Shown: positions 30,574 through 39,677 of the stretch, in pieces
Layout: every line of letters begins with the position of its first letter
Position numbering within the stretch: position 1 is the stretch's first letter
The notes under the pieces: generated by a model
Told to the model about the DNA's origin: nothing
Seen by the model: only the letters and a program-made list of their open reading frames with translations
Databases searched by the model: none
NCBI GenBank assembly: GCA_012797775.1
Contig: JAAZOM010000027.1
Coordinates: 1-44,100, forward strand
Length of the DNA: 44,100 nucleotides
DNA from: Candidatus Kuenenbacteria bacterium
GTDB taxonomy: Bacteria > Patescibacteriota > Patescibacteriia > UBA2196 > GWA2-42-15
Direction of reading: 5' to 3'
Translations under genes and position numbers: made by a program

Positions 30574-30650
30574 TGGTGGGCATATCTGGGCTCGAACCAG
30601 AGACCTCGCCGATGTGAACGGCGCGCTCTAACCAACTGAGCTATATGCCC
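30574..30650 (-). tRNA. tRNA-Val (anticodon CAC)
   Basis: A complete cloverleaf on the minus strand: acceptor GGGCATA/TATGCCC, D arm GCTC-AGTTGGTTA-GAGC, anticodon arm CGCCG-TTCACAT-CGGCG, variable loop AGGTC, T arm TCTGG-TTCGAGC-CCAGA, discriminator A and encoded CCA (30574-30576). The anticodon loop gives CAC, reading GUG. All stems are perfect. Confidence 0.95.
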
Positions 30651-30729
30651 ATATCAAAAAAAATTGTTAATCAAAAAGTTTATGTGCTAAAATTAGCGAA
30701 TTTGCTCTAATAATAGCATAATTTTTTGA

Positions 30730-30758
30730 TTGACGCAAGTCTGAATTTAGTATATTAT
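30730..30758 (+). promoter_or_regulatory. Promoter of the LCP-Der-Pth gene series
   Basis: TTGACG (30730-30735), a 17-bp spacer and TATTAT (30753-30758). It lies 52 bases before ATG 30811 and faces away from the divergent tRNA-Val. Confidence 0.65.
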
Positions 30759-30772
30759 ACAAAAGAAAGAGG

Positions 30773-30785
30773 GCCCCAACGGGGC
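30773..30785 (+). other. Small GC hairpin in the 5' leader of the LCP gene
   Basis: GCCCC-AAC-GGGGC, a 5-bp stem with a 3-nt loop, lies 15 bases after the -10 box and 25 bases before the ATG. It is not followed by T residues. It might stabilise the transcript; no riboswitch or attenuator is recognised. Confidence 0.4.
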
Positions 30786-30810
30786 GCTTAAATTTTATAA
30801 AAAGAAAAAA

Positions 30811-32307
30811 ATGAAAGACAACATTAATTTAGTGCCGTCACAATATAATCACAACGACCAAGAAAAGAAAAATCATGGGTTTTTTTATAAATTATTAAAA
30901 AAGGCCGCTCTTTTTTTGGTGGGTGTTTTTATTTTTACTTGGATTTTGTCGTCTAGTGCCGCTTTTTCGGGGAGCTCCTTTGGGCAGGCTATCGGGAGGT
31001 TACCAGTAATAAGCCAATTTAGGATGCTTTTGGGAGACGGTGAACAGTTGAGCGGCGCCGAAGATGATAGAATCAATTTTTTGTTGATGGGTATAGGCGG
31101 GGCGGGTCACGATGGCGCCCTTTTGACTGACACCATTATGCTTGGAAGTATAAAATTATCCACTAAAGAAGCAGCACTAATTTCTATACCCAGAGATCTT
31201 TTGGTGAAAATACCCGGCAATGGCTACCAAAGAATAAATAATGCTAGCGCTTACGGTGACTTAAATAACTATGAGGGTGGCGGCTCGGCTTTGGCGGCTA
31301 AAACTGTCTCTGAAACCTTTGGCATACCAATACATTATTGGCTTAGAATAGATTTTCAGGGCTTTAAAAAGGTGATTGACGAGCTTGGCGGCGTAGATGT
31401 GGAAATCGAAAAAAATTTTACTGACAATCAATACCCAACCAATGACTATAAAATCCAAACCATAGCTTTTGAAAAAGGCTGGGAACACATGAATGGCGAC
31501 CGAGCCTTACAATTTGCCAGATCAAGGCATGGTAATAATGGGGAGGGATCTGACTTTGCCAGAAGCAAAAGACAACAAAAAATACTGACTGCGGTAAAAA
31601 ATAAACTGATGAGCTGGAAAGTTTTTTTGAATCCAAATAAATTATATAAAATATTGGACACAGTGAAAGACCATACTCAGACCAATCTGGAAACCAGGGA
31701 GATACCAGAAATAATAAATATTGCCAAAGATGTCGATTTTAAAAATATAAAAAATTATGTAATTGATGACTCACCAGGCGGACTCTTGAAGCCAGCCACG
31801 ACTGAATCCGGCGCTTTTGTCCTAGTACCAAAATCTGGTGATTATTCTGATCTTCAATATTTTGGCCAAAATATTTTTACCATGAAACAGATAGCAGAAA
31901 AAAATATGAAAATAATAGTGGTAAATGGCACCAATTCTGATGGGCTGGCCACCTATGTGGCTGCCAGTATGGAGTCTCTTGGATTTAGGGTGGAGAGAAT
32001 TGCCAACTCGCAAAACCAAAATTTTGAGAAGACGGTTATCTACGATTTATCGCAAGGGGCAAACAATGAGGTGTTAAAATTTTTGAAAGAAAAACTCAAC
32101 GCGCACACTGATAATACTCTGCCAGAATTTTTGACTCCAATTTTGTACAAAAAAAATGACCAAGGGCAAGATGAGCCGGTTAATGCTGATTTTATGATAG
32201 TGGCCGGCTATGATCGGGCCGTGGAAATACAAGCAATAAATGAGTGGCGCAGTAAGCAGGAAGATTTGAACAAAAAATCAACCAGCACCACGAACTCTCT
32301 GGAATAA
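30811..32307 (+). CDS. LytR-CpsA-Psr (LCP) family protein with LytR C-terminal domain
   Basis: A 498-residue protein anchored by one N-terminal membrane segment (residues about 28-52). The LCP domain follows: FLLMGIGGAGHDGALLTDTIML, ISIPRDLLVKIP, a region with IDFQGFKKVIDELGGVDV, and FARSRHGNNGEGSDFARSKRQQKIL with the catalytic or phosphate-binding Arg residues. A LytR_C domain (IIVVNGTNSDGLATYVAASMESLGF) fills residues about 365-435, followed by a tail. LCP enzymes transfer polyprenyl-linked glycopolymers to peptidoglycan or protein, which would be the last step for the glycans made by the 2840-12107 locus. It is the first gene after the 30730 promoter. Confidence 0.88.
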   Translation: MKDNINLVPSQYNHNDQEKKNHGFFYKLLKKAALFLVGVFIFTWILSSSAAFSGSSFGQAIGRLPVISQFRMLLGDGEQLSGAEDDRINFLLMGIGGAGHDGALLTDTIMLGSIKLSTKEAALISIPRDLLVKIPGNGYQRINNASAYGDLNNYEGGGSALAAKTVSETFGIPIHYWLRIDFQGFKKVIDELGGVDVEIEKNFTDNQYPTNDYKIQTIAFEKGWEHMNGDRALQFARSRHGNNGEGSDFARSKRQQKILTAVKNKLMSWKVFLNPNKLYKILDTVKDHTQTNLETREIPEIINIAKDVDFKNIKNYVIDDSPGGLLKPATTESGAFVLVPKSGDYSDLQYFGQNIFTMKQIAEKNMKIIVVNGTNSDGLATYVAASMESLGFRVERIANSQNQNFEKTVIYDLSQGANNEVLKFLKEKLNAHTDNTLPEFLTPILYKKNDQGQDEPVNADFMIVAGYDRAVEIQAINEWRSKQEDLNKKSTSTTNSLE

Positions 32308-32323
32308 AATAATCACAAAAAAT

Positions 32324-33736
32324 ATGTTGGGAAGCGTAGTTATAATTGGCCGAGCCAATGTTGGCAAATCAACCCTTTTTAACCGGCTCTCGGAAAGTAA
32401 AAAAGCAATGGTTTCCAGAATACCAGGGACAACCAGGGATTTGAAATATGCCGAAGTGCGTTGGCAGGGTAAGGTTTTTGAGCTAGTAGATACTGGCGGA
32501 TTTTTGGCAGAAGAAAAAAAGGAAATAAAATCTCTATCAAAAAAACAAGAAAAGAAAATTAAAATGGCTGCCAAAGACAATGTTGACAAACAGGTAGAGC
32601 TACGTGCTAGAGCCGCACTGGAAAAAAGTGATTTAGTTTTGATGGTGGTTGATGCTATTGAAGGTCTGAACCCCCAAGATAAAAAAATAGCTGATTTTGT
32701 CAGAAAAAGTGGCAAACAAAAAATATTGGTGGTCAATAAGTGTGAAAACAATGAGAGACGAGCACAGGCTGGTGAATTTTATAAGCTGGGGCTTGGCGAA
32801 CCGGCGCTCCTATCAGCAGCCAGTGGCGGCGGAACTGGCGACTTGGTTGATTTGATTATAAAAAAATTTAAAGGCATAAAAAAGACAAAAGAAAAAAAAG
32901 CCAAAAGACCAAGGATCAAGGTAGCCATCGTGGGTAAACCCAACGTAGGCAAATCATCACTTCTAAACACCCTAGCCAAAGAGGAGTTCGCTATCGTCTC
33001 TCCGACCCCCCACACCACCAGAGAACCAAATGATATTCTGATAGATTATCAAGAAAACGACATCTTGATCATCGACACGGCGGGTATCAGGCGTAAGGCT
33101 AAAATAGAAAAAGATAGTTTGGAATATCTAGGGGTAAGGATGTCTGCCAGCGCCTTATATAGAGCTGATGTGGTACTAATGGTGGTCGATATCAGCCAAG
33201 AAATAGCACACCAAGACCAACAGTTGGCAAAGATGGTCGCCGAAAAGGGGTCTGGAGTGATTATTATTATAAATAAATATGATTTGGCAAGGGGTGGAGA
33301 AAAAGACAAAACTGCTGAAGATTATTTGAATTATATAAAACACTATTTCCCTCATTTGGCTTTTGCCCCAAGGATTTTGGTGAGCGCTAAAACTGGCTGG
33401 AATACGGAAAAAATATTAAAATTAGTCTTGGAGGTAGCGGCGGCACAAAAAACAAAGGTGTCGGATAATGCGCTCAGTAAATTTTTGAAGCAGATAATAA
33501 AAAAACAGCCTCCAGTCAGAAAAAGGATAAATGTCCGCGGCCGGGTCGCGGTCCGCAGAGCTTTTATCACCAAACTCCAGCAGATAGATACTGCACCGCC
33601 GGTATTTAGTTGTGAGATAGATACCGATGATGAGCTGCCGGAAAGCTATAAACAATATATAATTAATAGTCTCCGGGAAAAATTCGGTTTTTTGGGATCA
33701 CCCATAAAACTAGTAATCAGACACAAAAAATCTTAA
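32324..33736 (+). CDS. der: Ribosome-assembly GTPase Der (EngA)
   Basis: A 470-residue tandem GTPase needed for 50S assembly. G domain 1: GRANVGKSTLFNRL, GTTRD, DTGG and VNKCE (a Glu replaces the usual Asp of NKxD). G domain 2: GKPNVGKSSLLNTL, HTTREP, DTAGIRRK and NKYD. The C-terminal KH-like domain spans residues about 375-470 and ends LVIRHKK. A Lys-rich stretch (about residues 66-85) lengthens the switch II region of domain 1. It starts 16 bases after the LCP stop and is followed 3 bases later by pth. Confidence 0.92.
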   Translation: MLGSVVIIGRANVGKSTLFNRLSESKKAMVSRIPGTTRDLKYAEVRWQGKVFELVDTGGFLAEEKKEIKSLSKKQEKKIKMAAKDNVDKQVELRARAALEKSDLVLMVVDAIEGLNPQDKKIADFVRKSGKQKILVVNKCENNERRAQAGEFYKLGLGEPALLSAASGGGTGDLVDLIIKKFKGIKKTKEKKAKRPRIKVAIVGKPNVGKSSLLNTLAKEEFAIVSPTPHTTREPNDILIDYQENDILIIDTAGIRRKAKIEKDSLEYLGVRMSASALYRADVVLMVVDISQEIAHQDQQLAKMVAEKGSGVIIIINKYDLARGGEKDKTAEDYLNYIKHYFPHLAFAPRILVSAKTGWNTEKILKLVLEVAAAQKTKVSDNALSKFLKQIIKKQPPVRKRINVRGRVAVRRAFITKLQQIDTAPPVFSCEIDTDDELPESYKQYIINSLREKFGFLGSPIKLVIRHKKS

Positions 33737-33739
33737 GTT

Positions 33740-34276
33740 ATGTTTTTAATTGTAGGGCTCGGCAATCCAGGCAAAGAATACCAAAATACTAGGCACAATG
33801 CCGGCTTTGCGGCGATTGATTTTTTGGTTGAACATGAAAAGCTCGGGGAATTAAAAAAACAGAAAAAACTTAAAGCAGAGGTATCGGAGAGCAAGATAGA
33901 TAACCAAAAAATAATTTTAGCCAAGCCGCAAACTTTTATGAATAATTCTGGTGAGGCAGCCACGATAATGAAAAAATTCTGGCAGGTCGATAATAAAAAT
34001 ATCATAATTGTCTATGACGAACTGGATCTGCCAGTAGGCAAAATAAGGGTGCGCGATGAAGGATCCTCGGCCGGACACAATGGTATCAAATCAATTATAG
34101 AAAAGCTGGGCACGGATAAATTTTGGCGGGTGCGCATTGGTATAAAAAATGAATTAAAAGAAAAAATGGAAGCGGCTGATTTTGTCCTATCAAAATTTTC
34201 TAGGGAAGAGAAAAAAATGCTGGTAAAAGAAATATTACCAAAAGTCACTGAAGAGATTAAAAAAATCATAACCTAA
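33740..34276 (+). CDS. pth: Peptidyl-tRNA hydrolase
   Basis: A 178-residue enzyme freeing tRNA from stalled peptidyl-tRNA. LIVGLGNPGKEYQNTRHNAGF at the N terminus includes the catalytic His and substrate-binding Asn. KPQTFMNNSGEA and VYDELDLPVGKIRVRDEGSSAGHNGIKSI contain the conserved Asn and Asp residues and the GHNG motif. Length and motif order are normal. It starts 3 bases after der, so the two are co-translated. Confidence 0.94.
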   Translation: MFLIVGLGNPGKEYQNTRHNAGFAAIDFLVEHEKLGELKKQKKLKAEVSESKIDNQKIILAKPQTFMNNSGEAATIMKKFWQVDNKNIIIVYDELDLPVGKIRVRDEGSSAGHNGIKSIIEKLGTDKFWRVRIGIKNELKEKMEAADFVLSKFSREEKKMLVKEILPKVTEEIKKIIT

Positions 34277-34331
34277 CCGGCTTTTTGATAAATAATTTTA
34301 TCTTTTGATTTTTATATTTTGATTTTTTAAC

Positions 34332-37037
34332 GTGTCTTTACTCTCACAATCGATATACCAACAAAAACAAAAAAAAGACCATAAAAAATGGTATGTTTTG
34401 CCGTATGAGGATGTTCTGCTACAGCTAAAAACCGACAAAAATGGTCTTGATGAAAAAGAGGTATTGGCCCGGAAAGAAAAATACGGGGACAACCGCCTAC
34501 CAATAAAAGAAAAAGAAACCAAACTAAACCTGCTCCTAAAGCAATTTAAAGGGTCTTTGGTTTATGTGCTTCTGGGTGCGAGTGCTATTAGTTTTTTTTG
34601 GGGTGATCACACAAATGCTTGGGTTATTCTTTTGGCAATATTAATAAATGTAATAATGGGCTTTTATCAGGAAAATAAAGCCAAAAAATCACTGCTCGCC
34701 CTAAAAAAAATAGCCGTTAATTATTGTAAGGTTTTGAGAGATAAGAGAGAGCGCCAAATAATGGCTGAGGAGCTGGTGCCCGGTGATGTTGTTTTCTTGA
34801 CCGCTGGTGATAGGGTGCCGGCGGATATGCGCTTGATAAAGGTAAACAATCTGAGAATAGGTGAATCCCCTCTGACTGGCGAATCAATAGAGATTGAAAA
34901 AACACACAAGCCGCTGGCCGGTGATTTGGTTTTGGGTGACCAAATAAATATGGCTTTTATGGGCACGCAAGTAGTCCAGGGCAATGGCATTGGCGTGGTT
35001 GTGGCCATCGGTCAAGAAACCCAAATCGGCAAAATAGCCTCTCTGGTTTCGGAAACAATAGATGTGGAGACGCCGCTACAAAAAAAATTATCCTCTTTTG
35101 CTAAAAAACTGAGTTGGGCGGCAATTATTATTTGTCTTTTTGTTTTTTTGGTCGGAGTGGTATTGGGCTATGATGCCGAACAGATATTTTTGACTTCCGT
35201 AGCAATATCGGTGGCGATTATCCCAGAGGGATTACTGGTGGTAATGACTGTTCTCTTGGCTTTTAGCATTCAGCGAATATTGAAAGACAAGGCTCTGGTA
35301 AAACAACTGCTGGCGGCAGAGACACTGGGCTCGACTACGGTAATTTGTACTGACAAAACAGGGACGGTTACTGATGGAGAGATGCGCGTGGTGGAAATAA
35401 ATACTCTAGATTATAGTTTTGATCTTTTCGCCGGCGAGCCAGAGGATAAAATAAAAGGTGGGGATGAACTTTTGGCCTTGTTGAAAATAATGGTGCTTTG
35501 TAATAATGCCTATATAGAAAACCCAGAGGTGGAGCTGGAACATAGAATTGTCCGTGGTTCTCCGACAGAAAAAGCCCTTCTGATGGCAGCGGCCAATTTG
35601 GGACTAGAGAAAAGTCGCCTAGACAAAGAAGAGCCGAGACTAGAAGAGCTGCCTTTTGATAGCGCCTGGAAATATATGATGACCCTGAACCGGGGTAAAG
35701 AAGAAAATTATACTTATTTAAAGGGCGCCCCTGAGTCAGTGCTGGGATTCTCAAAATATATTTATTCTTCAAAGGAACAAAATAAATTGATAAGCGATAC
35801 CGAGAGAGATTTTTTGATCAAGAAACACCAAGAAATGAGCAAAAAGGGTCTTCGGGTGCTTGCTTGTGGTTATAAAAAAGTTGGCGGATCAATCAAATCC
35901 CTAAAGACAATAGAAAAAAATGATTTTATTTTTGTGGGTTTTGTTGGCTTGAAAGACCCTCTTCGACCGGAAGTAAAACAAGCAATAGAGGAAACAAAAA
36001 AAGCCGGGATAAAAACCGTGATTATCACCGGCGATCACGAGCTGACAGCCAGAACAATAGCCAGGGAACTCGGATTGCCATCAGAAGCAAAGAATATCAT
36101 GAGCGGTGAACGTCTGGCCAAATTAAAAGAGAGTGAACTAAAAGAAATTGTACCAGAGATATCCATCTATGCTAGGGTGGCGCCGGAAGACAAATTAAAA
36201 ATTGTCAGAGCCTGGCAAGACCGGGGCGAGGTGGTAGCAATGACCGGAGACGGCATCAATGATGCTCCGGCCCTAAAGAAAGCCGATATTGGCGTGGCGG
36301 TAAATTCCGGCACGGACGTCTCCAAAGAAACAGCCGACATCGTGCTTTTAGATAATAATTTTTTGACAATTGTTAAAGCAGTAAAAGAAGGACGAGTTAT
36401 TTTTGATAATATTAAAAAAGTGATTTTATATTTTCTTTCTGATGGACTAGCCGAGGTGATAGCCGTTGGTGTCGGCATGCTTTTGGGCTGGCCGCTACCG
36501 CTTTTGGCTTCTCAAATTATCTGGATCAACCTGATTAATGATACTTTTCCCGGTATCGCTATGGCCAAAGAACCACCAGACGATCATATAATGAGCCAGC
36601 CACCAAAAAAGCCAGGAGACTCACTGATGCCTAGAAAAACTGCGATTTTGGCATTGATGATCAGTATAATGGCGGCTCTTGGGGCCTTATTTCTTTTTAA
36701 TTTTTTCTATCGCCAGACTGGCGATATCGCCTTGGCCAGAACCGTGGCTTTCACTTTTTTGGCGATAAAAACCTTATTATATATTTTTAGCGCTAGAAAT
36801 CTTTATACGCCAATATGGAAAACCAATCTATTTAATAATAAATATTTGATTTTAGCGCTGATAGCTGGCCTGACCATGCAGACGTTTGTTGTTTATAATA
36901 ATTTTGCAAATAATATTTTTCAGACCACCCATATTGGTTTATTAGAGTGGCTGGTAGTCATCTTGGCTTGCGTTCTTTTGGTAGGAATGATAGAGTTGAT
37001 AAAAATATTTTATTATAAAAAAGAAGAGGCAAAATGA
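34332..37037 (+). CDS. P-type ATPase, cation-transporting (P2A/Ca2+-type)
   Basis: A 901-residue P-type pump. The N-terminal cation ATPase domain (WYVLPYEDVLLQLKTD, NRLP) is followed by the actuator motif SPLTGESIEIEKT, the membrane-4 motif IPEGL, the phosphorylation site CTDKTGTVTDGEM (Asp341), the nucleotide-binding KGAPESVLG, and the hinge MTGDGINDAPALKKADIGVAV. Membrane 6 has WINLINDTFPGIAMA. The layout with ten membrane segments and the PEGL motif indicates Ca2+ or a related cation; the ion is inferred. The start is a GTG at 34332, 55 bases after pth. It overlaps the CapA gene by 4 bases (ATGA). Confidence 0.88.
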   Translation: MSLLSQSIYQQKQKKDHKKWYVLPYEDVLLQLKTDKNGLDEKEVLARKEKYGDNRLPIKEKETKLNLLLKQFKGSLVYVLLGASAISFFWGDHTNAWVILLAILINVIMGFYQENKAKKSLLALKKIAVNYCKVLRDKRERQIMAEELVPGDVVFLTAGDRVPADMRLIKVNNLRIGESPLTGESIEIEKTHKPLAGDLVLGDQINMAFMGTQVVQGNGIGVVVAIGQETQIGKIASLVSETIDVETPLQKKLSSFAKKLSWAAIIICLFVFLVGVVLGYDAEQIFLTSVAISVAIIPEGLLVVMTVLLAFSIQRILKDKALVKQLLAAETLGSTTVICTDKTGTVTDGEMRVVEINTLDYSFDLFAGEPEDKIKGGDELLALLKIMVLCNNAYIENPEVELEHRIVRGSPTEKALLMAAANLGLEKSRLDKEEPRLEELPFDSAWKYMMTLNRGKEENYTYLKGAPESVLGFSKYIYSSKEQNKLISDTERDFLIKKHQEMSKKGLRVLACGYKKVGGSIKSLKTIEKNDFIFVGFVGLKDPLRPEVKQAIEETKKAGIKTVIITGDHELTARTIARELGLPSEAKNIMSGERLAKLKESELKEIVPEISIYARVAPEDKLKIVRAWQDRGEVVAMTGDGINDAPALKKADIGVAVNSGTDVSKETADIVLLDNNFLTIVKAVKEGRVIFDNIKKVILYFLSDGLAEVIAVGVGMLLGWPLPLLASQIIWINLINDTFPGIAMAKEPPDDHIMSQPPKKPGDSLMPRKTAILALMISIMAALGALFLFNFFYRQTGDIALARTVAFTFLAIKTLLYIFSARNLYTPIWKTNLFNNKYLILALIAGLTMQTFVVYNNFANNIFQTTHIGLLEWLVVILACVLLVGMIELIKIFYYKKEEAK

Positions 37038-38137
37038 AAAACAGAAATCTAATAATAATCGTATTTGGCACAGCCCTAGCATTGACTCTGGGCTTGTTTT
37101 TTCTCAGCCTTTGGTTGTTGGCCGACAGCAAATTTGTTCCGGCAGAAAAAACAATCATCAATACTCGGCCGCCAGCGATAATAAACAAGCTCGAGCCAGA
37201 GGGTGAACAAGTAAAAATAATAGTTGTGGGCGATATAATGCTCTCGCGTACGGTAGAACAAAAAATGATTGGGTATAAAGATTTTAATTATCCTTTTTTG
37301 AAAACAGCCAATTATCTAGAAAGGGCGGACTTGGCTTTTGGCAATCTAGAGACAGCTATCACGCCCGGGCGAATAATCCAGGCTGGTGAAATGGCTTTTC
37401 GTGCCGATCCCAAGGTGGCCGGAGTCTTGGCAAATAATAATTTTGGAATAGTCTCTTTGGCAAATAACCATTCGCCAAATTTTGCCCAAACTGGGCTCGA
37501 AGATACTTTTAAATATCTGGATGAAGAGGGAATAAAATATATCGGGGCTGGAAAAAACAAAGAAATGGCACTTGCCCCCCAATATACAGAAATAAAAGGA
37601 ATAAAAATAGCTTGGCTGGCTAGAACCGAACAGCTGATGGTGCCAGACAATTACGAGGCTGGGGCAAGCCGGGCTGGAACGGCATTTTGGGATAAGGAAG
37701 AAATAAAAAAAGCAATAAAAGATGCCAAAAAACAAGCGGATTTGGTTTTTGTATCTATACATGCCGGTCAGGAGTATACAAATAAACCGACCGAGAAACA
37801 AAAACAATTTGCTAGAGCGGCGATAGAGGCTGGGGCAGAGATAATAATAGGCCACCATCCTCATGTGGTCCAATCAGCCGAAAAATATCAAAACAAATAT
37901 ATTTTTTATAGCTTGGGTAATTTTATTTTTGACCAGATGTGGTCAAGAGAAACCAGAGAGGGACTGATGCTGGGGCTAATGGTTGAAAAAGATGGGATAA
38001 AAAAAATAGAAGCTCTACCAATTTTGATAGAAGACTATAGCCAGCCAAGGGTTTTGGCTGGCGAACAAGGGGAGAGGATAATAAAAAGATTGGAGTTGGA
38101 ATATACCAAAAATCAGGATGATTATAAGATAAAATAA
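37034..38137 (+). CDS. CapA-family metallophosphatase-like protein (PGA_cap)
   Basis: A 367-residue exported protein with an N-terminal membrane anchor (residues about 5-27). The CapA/PGA_cap fold shows VGDIMLSRTVEQKM, AFGNLETAIT, FGIVSLANNHSPNF, VSIHAGQEYTNKPTE, GAEIIIGHHPHVVQ and FYSLGNFIFDQMWS, the metal-binding Asp, Asn and His set of calcineurin-like phosphoesterases. Relatives are linked to poly-gamma-glutamate capsule production, but many are uncharacterised, and no capB or capC is present here. Its ATG overlaps the ATPase stop, so it is translationally coupled. An envelope role is likely; a specific reaction is not. Confidence 0.85.
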   Translation: MKNRNLIIIVFGTALALTLGLFFLSLWLLADSKFVPAEKTIINTRPPAIINKLEPEGEQVKIIVVGDIMLSRTVEQKMIGYKDFNYPFLKTANYLERADLAFGNLETAITPGRIIQAGEMAFRADPKVAGVLANNNFGIVSLANNHSPNFAQTGLEDTFKYLDEEGIKYIGAGKNKEMALAPQYTEIKGIKIAWLARTEQLMVPDNYEAGASRAGTAFWDKEEIKKAIKDAKKQADLVFVSIHAGQEYTNKPTEKQKQFARAAIEAGAEIIIGHHPHVVQSAEKYQNKYIFYSLGNFIFDQMWSRETREGLMLGLMVEKDGIKKIEALPILIEDYSQPRVLAGEQGERIIKRLELEYTKNQDDYKIK

Positions 38138-38144
38138 CAAAATT

Positions 38145-38693
38145 ATGAAAGAAAAAATCTTATTCCATACCTGTTGTTCGCCGTGTGCCTGCCAGCCGAT
38201 CGAGGAATTATTGGGGGGTGGTTTCGAGGTAACAATTTTTTATTACAACCCCAACATCCATCCGGAGCCAGAATACAAAGCTAGGTTCCAAGAGTTAAAA
38301 AAATATTTGCAAGAACTGCCAGTAATAAAAATTATTGGGGGCGAATATGAAATCGAACAGTGGTTCAAAAAAATAAAGGGGTTCGAAAGAGAGCCAGAAC
38401 GAGGCAAGAGGTGTGATTTGTGTTATGAGCTGCGTCTAAAAAAAACTGCCGCAGAGGCAAAAAAAATGGGCTATGAATATTTTGGTTCTAGCCTATCAAT
38501 AAGCCCCCATAAAAAAGCAGAAAAAATAAGCGAACTAGGCAATAAAATAGCCAAGGAATACGGGTTGAAATTTTTGGATAGGGACTGGAAAAAAATGGGT
38601 GGCTTTCAAAAAGCTTGCGAGCTTTCCAGGGAACACAATTTCTACCGCCAAAATTATTGCGGCTGTGTGTTTTCTAGAAGAAAGCACCAGTAA
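38145..38693 (+). CDS. queH: Epoxyqueuosine reductase QueH
   Basis: A 182-residue protein of the DUF208/QueH family, which carries out the last step of queuosine synthesis in tRNA in place of QueG. HTCCSPCACQPIEEL near the N terminus, GKRCDLCYELRLKKTA, SLSISPHK and YCGCVFS near the C terminus hold the Cys residues that bind the iron-sulfur cluster and a further metal. Length is normal. It follows CapA by 7 bases. No other queuosine gene is in the window, so the organism may salvage precursors. Confidence 0.9.
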   Translation: MKEKILFHTCCSPCACQPIEELLGGGFEVTIFYYNPNIHPEPEYKARFQELKKYLQELPVIKIIGGEYEIEQWFKKIKGFEREPERGKRCDLCYELRLKKTAAEAKKMGYEYFGSSLSISPHKKAEKISELGNKIAKEYGLKFLDRDWKKMGGFQKACELSREHNFYRQNYCGCVFSRRKHQ

Positions 38694-38773
38694 CTCATAA
38701 CTAGTGGTTGGTAAATAGTAAGATATTTTTATTCTTCATTGCTAGTCACGAGCTACTAATTACTGATTACCAA
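38694..38773. repeat. AT-rich imperfect inverted repeat filler
   Basis: TTGGTAAATAGTAA (38708-38721) is complementary at 12 of 14 positions to 38760-38773, with a spacer of 38 bp. It has the drifting TAGT/ACTAAT texture seen at 13506 and 42077. It lies in the 148-bp gap after QueH. No gene is seen. Confidence 0.4.
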
Positions 38774-38780
38774 TAATGCC

Positions 38781-38808
38781 TTGCGATTTCCCCGACTGTT
38801 GCTATAAT
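38781..38808 (+). promoter_or_regulatory. Promoter upstream of the 38842-41660 gene series
   Basis: TTGCGA (38781-38786), a 16-bp spacer and TATAAT (38803-38808), 33 bases before ATG 38842. Confidence 0.6.
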
Positions 38809-38841
38809 ATAATCATATTAATTCTCTTAACCTAAGCTACT

Positions 38842-39174
38842 ATGACTCGTGAAAAATGGTTAGAAATATTAGAAAAAATAAAAAAACAGTTTGGGGTGGA
38901 GAGCGAATATAAGGAGCCCATAGGGGAAAACATCCCGGGCGAAAAATGGGTGGTGGAATTCAGGGCGTCAGCAATGGGCAAAATAAAAATGGAGTGGGTA
39001 GAAAAAGCCAGGCTCAAAGATGTTAAAACAATTTATTCCAATCGTATCGGCTCTAACACTAAAATAGAGAATGTCTATGATGAGGAAGAAAAAACAAACT
39101 ATCTAAATGTTTTTAAGTGGAACGATAGAGACAATGACTGGGAAAAAATAAGTACTGAACTAATAAATTTATAA
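38842..39174 (+). CDS. Conserved hypothetical protein, small soluble
   Basis: A 110-residue soluble protein. IPGEKWVVEFRASAMGKIKMEWVEKARLKD and TIYSNRIGSNTKIENVYDEEEKTNYLNVFKWN resemble a small protein type seen repeatedly in Parcubacteria, without a known function. Predicted mainly beta. It starts 33 bases after a good promoter and heads a four-gene series with the two membrane proteins and the HtrA-like protein. Confidence 0.65.
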   Translation: MTREKWLEILEKIKKQFGVESEYKEPIGENIPGEKWVVEFRASAMGKIKMEWVEKARLKDVKTIYSNRIGSNTKIENVYDEEEKTNYLNVFKWNDRDNDWEKISTELINL

Positions 39175-39191
39175 AAATTAATAAAAATAAT

Positions 39192-39668
39192 ATGTCAAAA
39201 TCACAACTCTTTGTAAAATACCATTGGAACCAAATCATTGTGGTTTTTGTCTTGGCGGTAGCGGCCGTAACCCTAAATGTTGCCAATGATGAGGGCTGGT
39301 TGAAAAAGAAAACCGGGGGCGCCGTACTCGGGGAAACAGCGAGTAGTGGAGAACAAAAAAACGAAAAAGAAAATAATCAGGCGGTTATGGCTTATCAGGT
39401 CGCACTTAAAAAAGAACTGGGAGAATATTTGAGCCAAAGAGCTGGTCTGGAAAACGATCCAGAAAAATGGCTGCAATTGATAAATGATAGCCAGACAAAA
39501 ATTTTGGGCCTCGGGGTGCCGAATGAATACAAAGACCTCCATCTAAAAGTAGTGACCAATCTGGATCTAGAAGAGGCCGGGGTAAGGGAAAATGATGGGG
39601 ATAAAAAAGAATCAGCCAATGATGTCTGGGGTAAGATACTAAAACAATTCTTTTGGCTAAATAATTAA
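39192..39668 (+). CDS. Hypothetical single-pass membrane protein
   Basis: A 158-residue protein with one N-terminal membrane segment (about residues 13-30, IIVVFVLAVAAVTLNVA) and a charged, mainly helical outer part (YQVALKKELGEYLSQRAGL, VPNEYKDLHLKVVTNLD). The spacer GGAVLGETASSGEQKNEKE is low complexity. No family is recognised. It lies 17 bases after the previous gene and 9 before the next. Confidence 0.6.
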   Translation: MSKSQLFVKYHWNQIIVVFVLAVAAVTLNVANDEGWLKKKTGGAVLGETASSGEQKNEKENNQAVMAYQVALKKELGEYLSQRAGLENDPEKWLQLINDSQTKILGLGVPNEYKDLHLKVVTNLDLEEAGVRENDGDKKESANDVWGKILKQFFWLNN

Positions 39669-39677
39669 TCATCTCTT

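Noticed and set aside
32278-32751. Long minus-strand open frames opposite der and the P-type ATPase
   Set aside because: The plus-strand genes have full family motifs; the opposing frames are Ser/Phe-rich shadows without motifs.
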